The position numbers were made by a program, and so were the translations under genes. A stretch of DNA of 64,000 nt from assembly GCA_958450365.1 (NCBI GenBank), contig CAUEEP010000742.1, positions 110,001 to 174,000 of the forward strand. Reading direction: 5' to 3'. Position 1 is the stretch's first letter; every line of letters begins with the position of its first letter. Source of the stretch: Mesorhabditis belari. Its lineage: Eukaryota; Nematoda; Chromadorea; Rhabditida; Rhabditidae. Under the pieces are notes generated by a model. That model was not told where the DNA came from and did not search any database. It saw only the letters and a program-made list of their open reading frames with translations. Shown here one piece after another: positions 1 to 11,347 of the stretch.

Positions 1-659
1 TTCTAAAGTCCAAGGTTAGTCACTAATTTTGAAATAAATATGATGAATAAATTATCATTTATTTACTATTTGCTAATTATCATTATTACATCATTTATCT
101 GTAGTTAAATTTTCATTTTTCATTACTAACCACATACAAATCAATCTCTTTAGTACCCGTTTCAGTTGGCTGGACCAGGATAAGAAAAAATCAGTTTGAA
201 AAAAGGATTTGCTCATTTATGAGTAGCCTGATCATTCCACTTTTCTCTATGCTTTTTCCTTTTGTGTATTCACTTTTAATAAAGTATTCAGTGATTTTTA
301 TAGAATAAACGTTTAAATTTAAATCCCATCGAAACAATGAGAAAATGGGACGCGCGAAAATCCGCTTGTTTAAACAGAGTGCCTCGGGCGAAATTCCCGT
401 CAAATCTTCAAGAAAATTATACAAAAAAAAATGCAACATTTAAGAGCAAAAATTCAAATCAAACTACCCTTTATTTTGTTGTTTCTTCTGCAAAATAATC
501 AAATTACCATCGAAACAATGAGAAAATGGAACGCGCGAAAATCCGCTTGTTTAAACAGAGTGCCTTGGGCGAAATTCCCGTCAAATCGTCCAAATTCACA
601 AAAGCTTTCAAATTTCGAATTCTAAATTTGAAAATCCTGCAATTTACAAGTATTCTAAC
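1..659. repeat. Intergenic with an 80-bp direct duplication
   Basis: No convincing gene is visible here. The main structure is a direct repeat of about 80 bp: positions about 326-407 and about 509-588 share nearly identical sequence, beginning around CATCGAAACAATGAGAAAATGG and running through GCGCGAAAATCCGCTTG to the CGGGCGAAATTCCCGTCAAATC region, with only a few substitutions. The copies lie about 183 bp apart. The short open frames across them are probably incidental. Confidence 0.7.
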
Positions 660-1707
660 ATGAATCAAATAATGTATTTGCGAAAAATTCTATTCTTTTT
701 CATTGCAATCCTTTCCCGAATCGACGCAATAACGACTAATGGATGCATAAATATTTGTAAGTTGAGTTTTTGAGAGTTACAGTAAGTTTGTATATTACAG
801 TAAACTGTTTCTACTAGAATTTATTGTTTTCAGTGTTAATTTCTACACGGTTTATTCTAGTTGTACCCACCGTGGCACCCACTTGTGTCGACGCAATTAA
901 TCCAATGACCGGGGTTTCTGACTGCTCGGCTAGACGGTAAAAATGAATATGCTAACTAAATTGCTTTGTAAAATGTTGCTGAAGCTGGCTTGGCTTAGAA
1001 TTAGCTGAAGCTTGAAATGATTACTGTAAAATCTTACGGTAAAAATTAACTGAAGACGACCAAAACCCAATTTTCTAGATCACTATGCAACGATCCGCGT
1101 TACTACACCGTGATGACAGAACAATGTCCGCGAACTTGTAACCGATGCACGATATCAAGTTAGTGGAACTTTCGTTCGCGAAGAAATTTGGGCACACTTC
1201 GATTAGACTTTCTTGTCTCATTTCGGTTATATCCCGCTATCAAAATGGGGTTACGGAGAATTTTCGTTTTCCAATATTAAACTCACAATAAATCACTAAC
1301 TTGAAACGTTAAATTAAAAAGTAACGAGTTAGTTATCTGAGAATGAGATTGAGTAAAGAATTCAGCTTGCTTTGATCACATCAACGCAAAAACTCGTCAA
1401 AGTGATTGTTTATCGAGGAGGGCTTTGTGTTACAACCCGAAATACCGTAGCCTAATGCGCCAACAATGCCCGGTTACTTGTGGTTATTGCAAGTTGCCAC
1501 CCAGCGCCTTACTGGCTCAACAAGCATCTCTTATCAAGGCACAAACCAGTAAGTTTAATCACTTAAGGTTTGATAGCCAGGCCAATTCTTTCAGTTTGTC
1601 TCGATTTGATGCCCGAATGCAAATTCCGTGCCGCCTGTGGCTACTGTATCACCTATCGTGATATGATGTACTTGAATTGCCCGAAAAGTTGCGGTTTCTG
1701 TGTCTAA
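660..1707 (+). CDS. Secreted ShKT-domain protein (182 aa)
   Basis: Five exons assemble into one frame: 660-756, 861-936, 1079-1158, 1366-1548, 1595-1707 (549 nt, 182 residues plus TAA). Each junction has GT/AG ends and matching phase. Residues 1-23 form a hydrophobic signal peptide (KILFFFIAILSRIDA). Three ShKT-type cysteine modules follow. The first two have the classical six-cysteine spacing with the terminal CPxTCxxC pattern (CPRTCNRC and CPVTCGYC). The third is shorter, carries an extra cysteine, and ends CPKSCGFCV at the stop. ShKT modules are abundant in nematode secreted and cuticle-associated proteins. The fold is named after an anemone channel blocker, but that does not make this a toxin, and nothing here shows channel-blocking activity. 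An AATAAA signal lies at about 1758. The partner and role are unknown. Confidence 0.85.
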
Positions 1708-1877
1708 TCGTATGCTATCCTCGTTGTGTTTTGTTGTCTGTACATTCAATCTTAGATTAATAAAGTCGAGCGTACCCAAACAAATTTTAGCAGTTGAAAA
1801 ACTACTTACAGACTAGAACAACTTTATGTTTTGCTGTAGTTATCTCGTATAAAGGCGTGGAATTGTGTACTATTACA

Positions 1878-2130
1878 GGGGGTGGGACAAATGCGACCTT
1901 TTTTTGCTGGAAAAGGCCTTAGGAGAGGTCGTAGAGCTTCAAAAATGTTTTCATAGAAGGGAATCGTATGCGTAGATTCCGAATTTCGACAAATCAGACC
2001 TCGCTGACACGTCAAATTTGGGCTAAAAGGCAAAAACTGCGGAAAAGCGTTAAGTTGCGTAAAAAAGGCAAAAAAAAAGGTGCGCAAATGTCCAGGTGCG
2101 CAAAAAAAGGTCGCATTTGTCCCACCCCCA
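1878..2130. mobile_element. MITE/fold-back family A, internally deleted copy
   Basis: The left end reads GGGGGTGGGACAAATGCGACC and the right end GGTCGCATTTGTCCCACCCCC, a perfect terminal inverted repeat. Internal segments (AAAGGCCTTAGG, GAATCGTATGCGTAGATTCC, CTCGCTGACACGTCAAATTTGGG) recur in the copies at 20475-20853 and 43959-44178. This copy keeps the left arm but lacks most of the right arm of the full fold-back form. No coding capacity is visible. Confidence 0.85.
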
Positions 2131-2553
2131 GTATTACATATTAAATTCAGTACATGGAACAGCGAAAATTATCCATTATTTAAAATCACTTGGTGTGCAA
2201 AAATATCTGTTCTGCTTCAGGCTACCTAACAATTATTTGGGAGAAAAGCGGGTAAAACGCCCATTACGTCGAGAGCCGACTACTTGAAAAATCTGAAAAA
2301 CGTTCCAATGGAAAAACATTTACAAGACAATCTCTAGAAAGAATTAAAATTATTTCAGGATTTGTACGACGGTTCATCAAAAGATATTCAACCACGTGAC
2401 TAAATATCTGTAACAGAATTACTAAAGAAACGATCAAGAAAAACTTTTTGATCATTTACTCGTTCTAAATTTTAAAAGTTTGGTTCAGCGAACAAGCTAA
2501 GCTAAGCTTGTAAGCTCTAAAATTTTCGCTCCAATTGTTTTTAATGTTTTGTT

Positions 2554-2752
2554 GGGGTAGGCTAATTGCCGCCATTTTTTTTGCGCAACTCGCCATAACT
2601 TCCTTTTATGTGGACCGATCTTTATGATTTTGGTTTCATTTTGTAGATCTCAATAATGCAACAAAATGACATCAAAATCATAAAGATTGGCCCATTTAGA
2701 AGAAAGTTATGGCGAGTTGTGCAAATAAAATGGCAGAAATTAGCCTATCCCC
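2554..2752. mobile_element. Palindromic fold-back element (about 200 bp)
   Basis: The left arm starts GGGGTAGGCTAATTGCCGCC and the right arm ends AATTAGCCTATCCCC. The arms stay complementary inward, for example GCGCAACTCGCCATAACTTCC against GAAAGTTATGGCGAGTTGTGC, and GATCTTTATGATTTTGG against CAAAATCATAAAGATTGG. It is typical of a MITE. I saw no second copy in the window. Confidence 0.8.
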
Positions 2753-3170
2753 CGTTTTGTTGCCTCGAAAAGATATTTTTAACCCTAGTTTAGTGTTTTA
2801 CTTTTGTAGGGCTTGAGTTAATAACGCCAAAACCAAATAATCAAAGAGAACACTTTCTTTTGTCTCTTCATAAAACTGTCGGAAAAGGAGCAGCCTTTTT
2901 TTCTTTTGTATTTGAAAATCAAGTGTCCAGAGGCGTTTTTTGGAGCGAAAGGAGACAATTTTTCTCGATGTTATCCAACCAAAATGATTCTATTTTTCGA
3001 CTTCTATTCATTTATTAAGTTGAAGTCGTTTTTCCCTGATAGTTTATTGCACCAATCATTGATGATCTCCCCAATTTGTAACTCTAAAAATTCAAATCTT
3101 CAGAAACATCGCCCCTTTGATGTGTTTTTCAAGCATTCGTTGCTTTTGAACCTTGATAAATTGTGTAATC

Positions 3171-3182
3171 TTTCTGTTTTAG
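3171..3182 (+). promoter_or_regulatory. Candidate trans-splice acceptor before cand-1
   Basis: TTTCTGTTTTAG ends eight bases before the ATG of cand-1. No upstream coding exon is needed, so this looks like a spliced-leader acceptor of the kind nematodes place close to the start codon. This is inference from position and consensus only. Confidence 0.5.
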
Positions 3183-3189
3183 TTGAGCA

Positions 3190-6100
3190 ATGACGACGAC
3201 CGCCTATGAAGTCGCAGGATGGTTGGAGAAGATGGATTCGCCCGATAAGGTAACGGTTATTTGCTTGCAGCTGAAGATAAACAGGGTGTTCATAAAGCTA
3301 TATCTAATGCAATGCACCCCATGTTACTTTATATCGAGTTACTAATGAGAGCTGTGTTTAGGCTCTGAGCTTGGAATTAATAAAAGAAAGCAAGGTTTGA
3401 AATTTATAAAACAGAAGTGTATGCTCTAGTTGACGTTCTTTATTTTCAAGATAGAACCGAAGAATCATGCTAGGGTCAAATCATAAAAGAAATTGAAAGA
3501 TTAGGCACTTTTTAAACTATGCAATTATTTTGAAGTTTAGGACTTTCGCTTCATGGCAGCAAGCGATTTGATGAGCGAGCTCCAGAAGAACAACTTGAAA
3601 CTCGATGAAGACTCTGAAAAGAAAGTTAGCTTTATAGAAATGGTTGCATAAACTAATTGTACAGGTTACTCGCAAATTGCTGAAGTTGTTGGAGGACAAA
3701 AACGGCGAAATCCAGAATTTGACGGTGCGATGCTTAGCCACTGTTGTTGCTCGATCGAAAGACCCCCAGGTTGCTTTGTAGACCTATAGAACTCTGAATA
3801 CATGATTTTAGGCTGACTTCGTCGTAGATTCGCTTTGCACAAATTTGACCGCGCAAAAGCCCGAGCTAAGAGACGTTTCTTCTGTGGCTTTGAAGGTATA
3901 AATTTGTAAAACTTTTAGGTGTAAAAGGTTAATACTTTATTAGACTGTTGTTTCGGAGTTGCCAACGGGCTCCAGTCAGGCATCAAATATTGTCAGCCGA
4001 CTTACTCCACAACTATCGAAAGTTTTGAGTTAGTATTTTCATAGTTTGCACATAATTTTTGAACTTTAGGAGACAATCCAGAAATCGAAGCTGGTGTTCG
4101 CATGGAGATGCTTGATATTTTGGCAGATGTGCTTTTCAGATATGGAGGAACCATCGCTCAACACCACAATTTTGTAAGTTTCAATAGCTTTACCGATGTT
4201 TTTTATATTATCATTCAAAATCGAGGGTGGTATGTAATTTATTTTTTTTAGATCAAGGATGTTTTGCTGCAAGTCCTAGCTTCTTCAACTCGGCAAGCCA
4301 TCCGCAAACGAACCATCAATTGCTTGGGATCACTTTGCTCGTGCTGTGATGCCGAAATATTCGAAGAGATCTCTGCCTTCTTGTTGGACAAGTAAGTATT
4401 GACGAGTGGACTTGCTTAACGACAATAATGTTATAGTTAAACCGTTAAGACACTTCGAATTATTAACAATCAACTTTAGGCTTAACAACTCACCAAATGA
4501 AGATACTGTGCAAACGTTGTCTACGGCCTTTGCTTCTCTGACAAAAGCAAATCCTGCTCGCTTCGCCAGGCATCTTTCATCGGTTTGGTTTGAGTCCAAT
4601 GCTTTTCAACAGATGTTTAGGTTGTCGATATTTTGCTGAAGTTTTGCAAACAATCGAATGACGACGAATTAAAGGAGGCTGTCCAACAGGTGTGTTTTAC
4701 CTGTTCTTCTTTTGAAAGTTTCTTTTAGACGATCGAAGTCTTCATCTTGAGATGTCCTTCCGAGATTGCGCCGTTCGTGGAGAAAATTGAAAAAGTTGCG
4801 CTCGAATTTCTCTGTCACGATCCAAATTATTGCGGTGACAGTGATGATGAAGGGATGGATGGCGAAGGTAATCAGCTTTCTTGGAGCATTATCATATTTT
4901 TGTAGACGAAGATGATGACCAAGACTTTTCGGACGACGATGATGTGTCGTGGAAAGTTCGACGCTCTGCTGCTAAAGTTATTGAGGCTTTGGTAAGTTTA
5001 GCGTAGGTTTGTCAAAAATCCTTTTTTGTAGATTGTTTCTCGACGTGAACACATGAAACATTCGATTACCGCTTTTGGACCAATTTTAATTGGTCGGTTG
5101 AAGGAGCGAGAAGAAACTGTTCGGTAAGGGAGCTGTATTGGTTGATTAGAATTCTATGGCGATGCGCCCAATGGTCATATTTGCTAAAGTTATGATTCTT
5201 TAGAATTGATGTCGTGCGAGCCTACATTTCTTTGCTCCGTCAAATTTCAACTTTCATTCCATCTACACCAAGTGCAACGGTTAGTTTTGTTGGCCCATCT
5301 TTTACTCAGTGTACTTCTAGGGTGGCGAAAACAAAGAGAATCAGGTTATCGGATACATCCACTTTGCAGCTGGCTCTTTGTCGAATGAACAGTTGGAGCT
5401 TCTTAAAGGTGTGTTTTTCGTTAAAGACTATCTAACTTGGTAATCTTTAGCTATTCAACACCAAGTACCTACTATCACCAAAGCCGTCGCAAAATTGCTC
5501 AAAAATCGCAGCACTCGAACAAAAACAATAGCTCTTGCCCTGCTTAGCCAACTTGTCAAGTAGGTCTTTTGTTGCTTTTGTATGCTATGAGTTTTCGTTT
5601 AGAACTTTGCCCGGATCACTGTCTGATCAATTTCTTGCCATTCTGCCCTCTGTGGAAAACATTTTCAAAGAGAAATCCACCACCTCACAAATGAAGATTG
5701 ACGCTATCCAATTTTTTTCACTGTTTGTGTTTTACCTATTAACGCCATTACAAGCAATTTTAGGATTTTCCGATCGCATGCCCAAGAATGCTTGTTGCCT
5801 CATTTACGTCTTTTTGTAAACTCGGTAGAAGATGCTATTGGTGATGGATTCTACAAGGTCAGCACATGTAATCAAACCATTAATTTAATGTTTTTAGGTG
5901 GCTTCGGAAGGCTTGGCAATTCTCGACAAACTGATTGTTTTGATGGCCGCAAAAAAAGAGGCTGACTTGATCGATAAAATCTACAATGCAGCTTTGCCAC
6001 GACTTAAAGCCGTTGATTTGGACTTGGTTTGATAAATTTTTAAAAAAACATCAAAATGTTCAGGAACTAAAAGAACGCGCCATTATTGCTGCTGGATTGT

Positions 6101-9100
6101 TCGTTGCTTTCTGTGGAAACTATTTGCAATCAAAGGTGAAATTGACCGTATTATAATTTTATAATTAAGAGCCATCCTGCTCAAAAAATTAATTGTAATA
6201 AAAAACTGTTCTTTTAGGTTCCCGAAATTATCAGCTTGTTGATTGAACGCTCCCGTAACGAGGTGACGAGGATTTACGCAATTCGAGCACTCGAAGTTGT
6301 CGTTCAATCGCCGCTTAAAATCGACCTTAATCCGTCGACATTTAGTGCTCTGTTGCCGATTTTGTCTGAATCTCTCCGCAAAAACTTGCAATCTCTTAAG
6401 GTTTTGCTTGTTTTACGCCTAAATCTAACTCCATTTAGATTGCCATTCTCTCCTTATTGGCCACTTTGTTCAAGAGCTACGAATATCCCGGAATTGAATC
6501 TGATGCCCTAGTCACCGTTCTTGGTGAAATTGCAATTTTGATTGACAACGATGATCTCCTTGTGGCTAAATTTGCTCTACGATGCTATGCTTGTAATAGT
6601 TACTTTTGCGAAAAAAATTTAAACTCCATTTAGTGGCTTTTGCGAAGTATCCAAATGCTGCAGCGTCGCATGTTCAAAATGTGCTCGGACAATTCGTGAA
6701 ATTAATGAAAGCAGCTGTGTTGCAGGTAAATTTTTTTTAAATTGTTTGCGCTCTAGATTTTTATTTCAAATTACCCTTGGAATGTTTAGGGACCACTGCT
6801 CAACTCTGCGTTGGAAATGATCGAGGCGCTTGTGCGCAGCAATGTTCCCGGGAAGCCACATTTTGAGGTTTAAAAACTTACGCTAAATCTTTAATTATTG
6901 GTGTTTAGGATCTTCTTGATCAGATTACCGCTCCAGTCTACGACTCTCAACTTCCACGCCAGGCATTCTCCGCTATCTCCGCCACTACTGCCGTTGTTGC
7001 TTCGGCCTCTCAAAATTTGGAACAGGTATAAATTTGGAACAAAATACCGAAAAAAACTTTCTGTATTATGATAAATTTTAGGCTGTTCATTTTGGCGACA
7101 AAGCTCAGTGAACAATTGGCTAACCGTTCATCAACGGATGCAATTCGCCTCTTTTCACTTCTTTCATTGGGTGAACTGGGACGGAGATGCAGTGAAGTCT
7201 ATGCGTCTAATGCGATCAAGTTGGTTTCAATTTAAGTGTGCGTTAAGTTTTTCGAATTTAGAGCTGAGCCGTTAATCATGGAGGCATTCAATTCGCAAAA
7301 TGAAGATCTAAAATCTGGTGCCTCATATGCTCTTGGTGGAATGGCGGTAAAATCTTTCAAAAGTTTTCCCTCGTCAAAATGGTTTTAGGTTGGAAATTTG
7401 CCGAAGTTCCTTCCATTCATTCTTCAACAAATGCAGGAAAGCAAACGACAATTCTTGCTTCTGCATGCTATTAAAGAGGTAGCCTTGACTATAAATTGAT
7501 TAATAATTTATCGGTGCTTTTTGCAGATCATTTTATGTGAAGGACAATCAAAGGAATCTTATGAAGCCTTCCAACAGCACATCGTACAGGTAATGCAATT
7601 CCCCTTTTTCTTTTCAACTGTCAACTTTAGATCTGGAACGTTTTGCTCATTCACGCCGAATCGGCCGAAGAAAGTACTCGAAATGTTGTCTCGGAGTGTA
7701 TTGGAAAATTGTGTGTTCTTCAACCTGAGTTGGTTGGCGAGTTGAAGGTGCATTTTTTATTTTGTTTTTCTTAAAAAGCTTTGGTGACTGATGATTCCCT
7801 TATTGCCAAGCAGCCCTTTTGCTTTTTGCGTCTCTGCCTCTCGCAATGGCCTAGTCTTTCTCCTTCTTTTCCATAAAACGCTCTTGGAAAGACCCCAGCG
7901 TGTATCCTCGGTAGTATAGTGGTTAGTATCCGCGTCTGTCACATGCGAGACCCGGGTTCAATTCCCGGCCGGGGAGAATATTTTGCCATTTTTAAAAAAT
8001 TTAGCTTTTTTTTAGAAACAACTCAACTCTTCGTCGGCAAATGTTCGCTTGGTGGTTATTACATCGATTAAATACATGGTCTCAGTTGAGAAGAAGCCCG
8101 TCGATGACCAGCTGGCTGTGGTATAGTTTTCACCAGTTACTGGTTATGGTTTCCTGTTTTTAGTGGATTCCAAATGTTTTGGCTTTGGTCAATGAAGAAG
8201 ATCTGAATCAACGACGTCATGTCTTCAATACCGTTTCTTGCATTGCACATAGTAAACCTGCTTTGGTAGGGACGACGAAATTGGGCGTTGTATTTTTTGT
8301 TTTAGGTTCGAAATCATCTTGATAAGATCATGGCGGTTATTTATCACGAAACAAAAGTCCGCAAAGAACTCATCAAGGAGGTAATACTATTGATTAACTA
8401 TTCTCAGATATCATTGACTTTAGGTCGAAATGGGGCCTTTCAAGCACCAAGTAGATAACGGTTTGGATTTGCGAAAGGCTGCCTTCGAATGGTTCGTTAA
8501 TTTCAATCTCTAGTTTATCTCTATTTAGCATGTTCACGTTGTTGGGCAGTTGCCTTGAAAAATTGGACGTTTTCGAGTTCATTTCTCATCTCGAAGATGG
8601 ACTTCGGGTAAATATTTTTGATTTGATATTTGATACAATATGTTAGGACTCTCATCACGATATTCGTCTTCTTGCCTATGTCAATCTCTCAAAATTGGCC
8701 ACTTTAACACCGGCACATGTGATGCAACGGCTTGATCGCATCTGTGAACCTTTGAAGGTAGGCCTTCTAGTAATAACTTTATACGTTTTGAACAGGCACA
8801 ACTGTTGTTCAAAGCAAAAACCAATGCTGTGAAACAAGACTTCGACAAGTATGATGACCTGAAACGTGCCGCTATTCGAACTTGGTTGATTCTTCAGGTA
8901 TAAGTGTTTTGAATCTTACTAATGAGCGTTTTTTCAGGAGATGCCCGAAGGTTCCCGTCAACCTCAGCTTGTTGACATACACCACACAATCAAGGGGACT
9001 GCTGAGTTAAAGGTAATTCTAAAAGTCACTTTGGAATATGATAAGTTTAAAAATAGAATCCTGCAAAGCTACTGAATTTTAAATAACAATGTTATTTTAT

Positions 9101-9178
9101 TCTCAGGATATGCTGACCGCCATTGAGAAGGATTCACAACGCGTTTATTATGGCGACCTCTCGATGGATACCAATTAA
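3190..9178 (+). CDS. cand-1: Cullin-associated NEDD8-dissociated protein 1 (CAND1), 38 exons
   Basis: CAND1 binds unneddylated cullin-RBX1 and exchanges substrate receptors of SCF-type ubiquitin ligases. It consists of HEAT repeats. The exons sum to about 1249 codons (human CAND1 1230). The N-terminus reads [20 protein letters not shown], an acidic loop ([15 protein letters not shown]) sits near residue 350, and the C-terminal half carries family blocks such as [21 protein letters not shown] and [13 protein letters not shown]. Exons: 3190-3249, 3541-3624, 3665-3769, 3812-3895, 3944-4028, 4070-4173, 4252-4391, 4480-4582, 4621-4689, 4729-4867, 4906-4991, 5032-5123, 5204-5279, 5321-5408, 5451-5559, 5603-5728, 5764-5857, 5898-6026, 6064-6135, 6218-6400, 6439-6592, 6634-6725, 6790-6867, 6909-7025, 7082-7219, 7262-7346, 7389-7478, 7527-7589, 7631-7747, 8016-8120, 8164-8265, 8306-8380, 8424-8491, 8529-8607, 8647-8757, 8796-8897, 8938-9012, 9107-9178. 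Phase agrees everywhere except the 7025/7082 junction, which has one surplus base. A tRNA gene lies in the 7748-8015 intron. Confidence 0.95.
7905..7976 (+). tRNA. tRNA-Asp (GTC)
   Basis: The acceptor stem TCCTCGG pairs with CCGGGGA (7969-7975) with one G-T wobble, followed by discriminator G. The D arm contains TAGTATAGTGGTTAGTA (box A). The anticodon stem CGCGT/ATGCG encloses loop CTGTCAC, giving anticodon GTC. The T arm is CCGGG-TTCAATT-CCCGG (box B). All helices are intact, so it looks functional. It lies on the sense strand inside an intron of cand-1. Confidence 0.93.
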
Positions 9179-10067
9179 GAAGAAATTTTTCTTTAGATTT
9201 TCTGTTCTCTGATCATTGTTTCTATTTCTGGTCTTCATTGTTTGTGTTAAATGATTTTTTTGCTATTTTCTCATAATCTTGGGCAGTGGGACAAATGCTA
9301 CCTTTTTTGCACGCCCGGGTCATTAGCGCACCTTTTTCCGCGTTTTTAAAAAGCTCTAAAAATAATTTTCACCAATTTCTATTCCCGAGTTGTTTTCTGG
9401 CTAATTTTAGGGCGTGGAATCCAAATTTTGACATATCAGAGCTTGTAGAAGCAAGTGGACGGAGTTATACATAGGGAAAATCAACAATTTTCTGTAATTT
9501 GCCCTACCCGTTTTATCTTTCCAATTGGTTCCACGAGCTCTGATCAAATTTCGGATCCTACGCCCTAAAATTACCTAGAAAAACAACTTTTGGAATAGAA
9601 ATTGGTTAATTTTAGCTTTTTTCGATGTGAAAAAGAAGGTGCGCTAACTGGCCAGGTGCGCAAAAAAGGTAGCATTTGTCTCCCTTCCCTAGTCTTGTTA
9701 ATATTCAACGAGTCTCTCCTTGTTGGCTTTATGTCAACTGTTATCTACCGTCTGTGTGTTTGTTCTTTTTTGTCGTGTACCGGTAAATTACGCGTGTTCA
9801 GTGACGAATGATACGTTTACAAAAGTTTCTTTTACAAAAAGCATCGTGACTATTTCTGACTCTTTGTAGAATACTTCTGACGGATCAATTAGGAGTGGCT
9901 ATTTCTAGTTTAAAATGCTGTTTTGAACATTAGTAGAAGGAATTGTTTTAAGCCTGGGTGAACGACAGACAAACGGTTTACATCATTATGCATAGGGCAT
10001 GCTGTTGTGGCATTGGATTCAAGCCTTCTTATTTAGATGAAGAAAATATACAATAAGCGAGGAGTAC
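9179..10067. other. Intergenic downstream of cand-1
   Basis: No gene is supported. A diverged member of fold-back family A occupies about 9284-9690. The rest (9690-10067) is AT-rich unique sequence in which I recognise nothing. Confidence 0.55.
9284..9690. mobile_element. MITE family A, diverged fold-back copy
   Basis: The ends match family A: GGCAGTGGGACAAATGCTACC at the left, and GGTGCGCAAAAAAGGTAGCATTTGTCTCCC at the right. Internally the arms pair (for example CTAATTTTAGGGCGTGGAATCC against GGATCCTACGCCCTAAAATTACC), but this core differs from the other copies. It shares termini with them and not body, as expected for a separate subfamily using the same transposase. Confidence 0.7.
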
Positions 10068-10160
10068 GTGGATATAATATGCAGGAATAAGGCATCCATG
10101 ACAATAACGGAAATTTTTTCACCGAGCCCCGACCTTTTTTGCCAGTTCATAGGGAACGGC

Positions 10161-10968
10161 TCGAACAAAATGGACGTTGCACCACAGAAATTCTACACAC
10201 CGGAAGAAGAAGAAATTCTTAAACGAAATTGGGAATCGTTCCGAAAGCAGCATAATTTGTCTGATGATGCAATTTTTGGATCGTACTGTAGTTGGAATCC
10301 TATATCAATGTGGTAGAGCGGACTGAGATAAAGAAATTTACGGAAGAGACGAATTTCTGGCCACGAATGCGTAGATTTGCCTCATCGGACATCTTTAGCA
10401 GTCAATGCTATAATCCCACATATTTGACAAATACAAAGACTCTCCATTGACGCCTGAAGATGAAGAAGCTTGCATTTCAATATATTTTACAGTTAGTAAG
10501 AAGAGCATACTTCGCATAGTCAAACTTTTAGAACGATTAGCCTACAGTGTTAACGCATTTATCACAAAAAATCAGAAAGACGTTGGCTTTGGAATGACTT
10601 GAAAGACGCATATCCAGATGCTTTCAATGAATCTCGGACGCTTTTGGTTGAGAAGAATGAATGGGTGAAAGTGGGGGAAAGGTTAGAATTTACTAAGTAT
10701 GCTAAAACAACTAGGTTGCGATTTTATTTCAGATTCGGTCGGAATGGAGCCAAGCTGGAAAAGAATGGCCCCAGCTATGTGAAACTGAAGGCGCAAATTA
10801 AAAATGGACGTTTAATGGAAGAAGCCTTCGATATTGTGGCTCCAAAGTGTAAACCTGGCTCGCCTTTAGAGATTGCTCGTTTCATCGATATTGTTTTGTT
10901 TATCAATCAAAACAACGTTAGGGAGAAGAAGGTCATTTTCTACTATCTTTTGAACTATGCAATGCTTT
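10161..10968 (+). pseudogene. Decayed Myb/SANT-like gene (TTF1/REB1-type arrangement, tentative)
   Basis: Protein-like fragments run in order but in changing frames: FYTPEEEEILKRNWESF (about 10194), ERTEIKKFTEETNFWPRM (about 10316), HIFDKYKDSPLTPEDEEACI (about 10418), SVNAFITKNQ (about 10549), RRWLWNDLKDAYPDAF (about 10580), then an open segment to 10968. At least three frame changes occur without splice sites between them. A canonical 51-nt intron persists at 10682-10732 (GTTAGAA...TTTCAG, phase consistent), so this is a decayed genomic copy and not a processed one. Two TPEED/E-type helices spaced by a W-rich segment suggest tandem Myb-like DNA-binding repeats. I cannot name an orthologue. 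A functional gene with several assembly indels is an alternative. Confidence 0.5.
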
Positions 10969-11261
10969 AGGCAAACATTTTTTTCGGATGATATAAGAAT
11001 CTATAAGGCTGCCGAAAGCGATGTTGAAAAAAAGGACTAACTGGATTGATTCCTTTCTTCTGGTAGAGACTCGGAATTCGAATTTTTGAGGTTTTCTTTA
11101 TACTTTATTTTATTATTTATAAGTATTTTAGACTGCACGTGAATGCAATGTTATTCGAATTTCGAGGCCAGTTATGGAATCTTTGTGGGCTTCGAATTGA
11201 GACTAAGTGGTTGCTTACATTCATAAAAATTTCCTGGTTCATCTTACAATCTACTATATCC

Positions 11262-11296
11262 GTCCATCCATTCGTCCGTCTGTCTGTCTGTCTGTC

Positions 11297-11331
<35 letters not shown>

Positions 11332-11347
11332 CTGTCTGTCTGTCTGT
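11262..11347. repeat. (CTGT)n microsatellite with CCGT variants
   Basis: About twenty tandem units of GTCT/GTCC. Open frames across it read as artefactual repeats on both strands. Confidence 0.95.

Larger units (their letters stand above)
1708..3189. other. Intergenic upstream of cand-1, two fold-back elements
   Basis: No gene is supported. The stretch holds a copy of the GTGGGACAAATGCGACC fold-back family (about 1878-2130) and a separate palindromic element (2554-2752). The last 400 bp before the cand-1 start are AT-rich with no recognisable motif except a TTTCTGTTTTAG acceptor immediately before the start codon. Confidence 0.6.
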
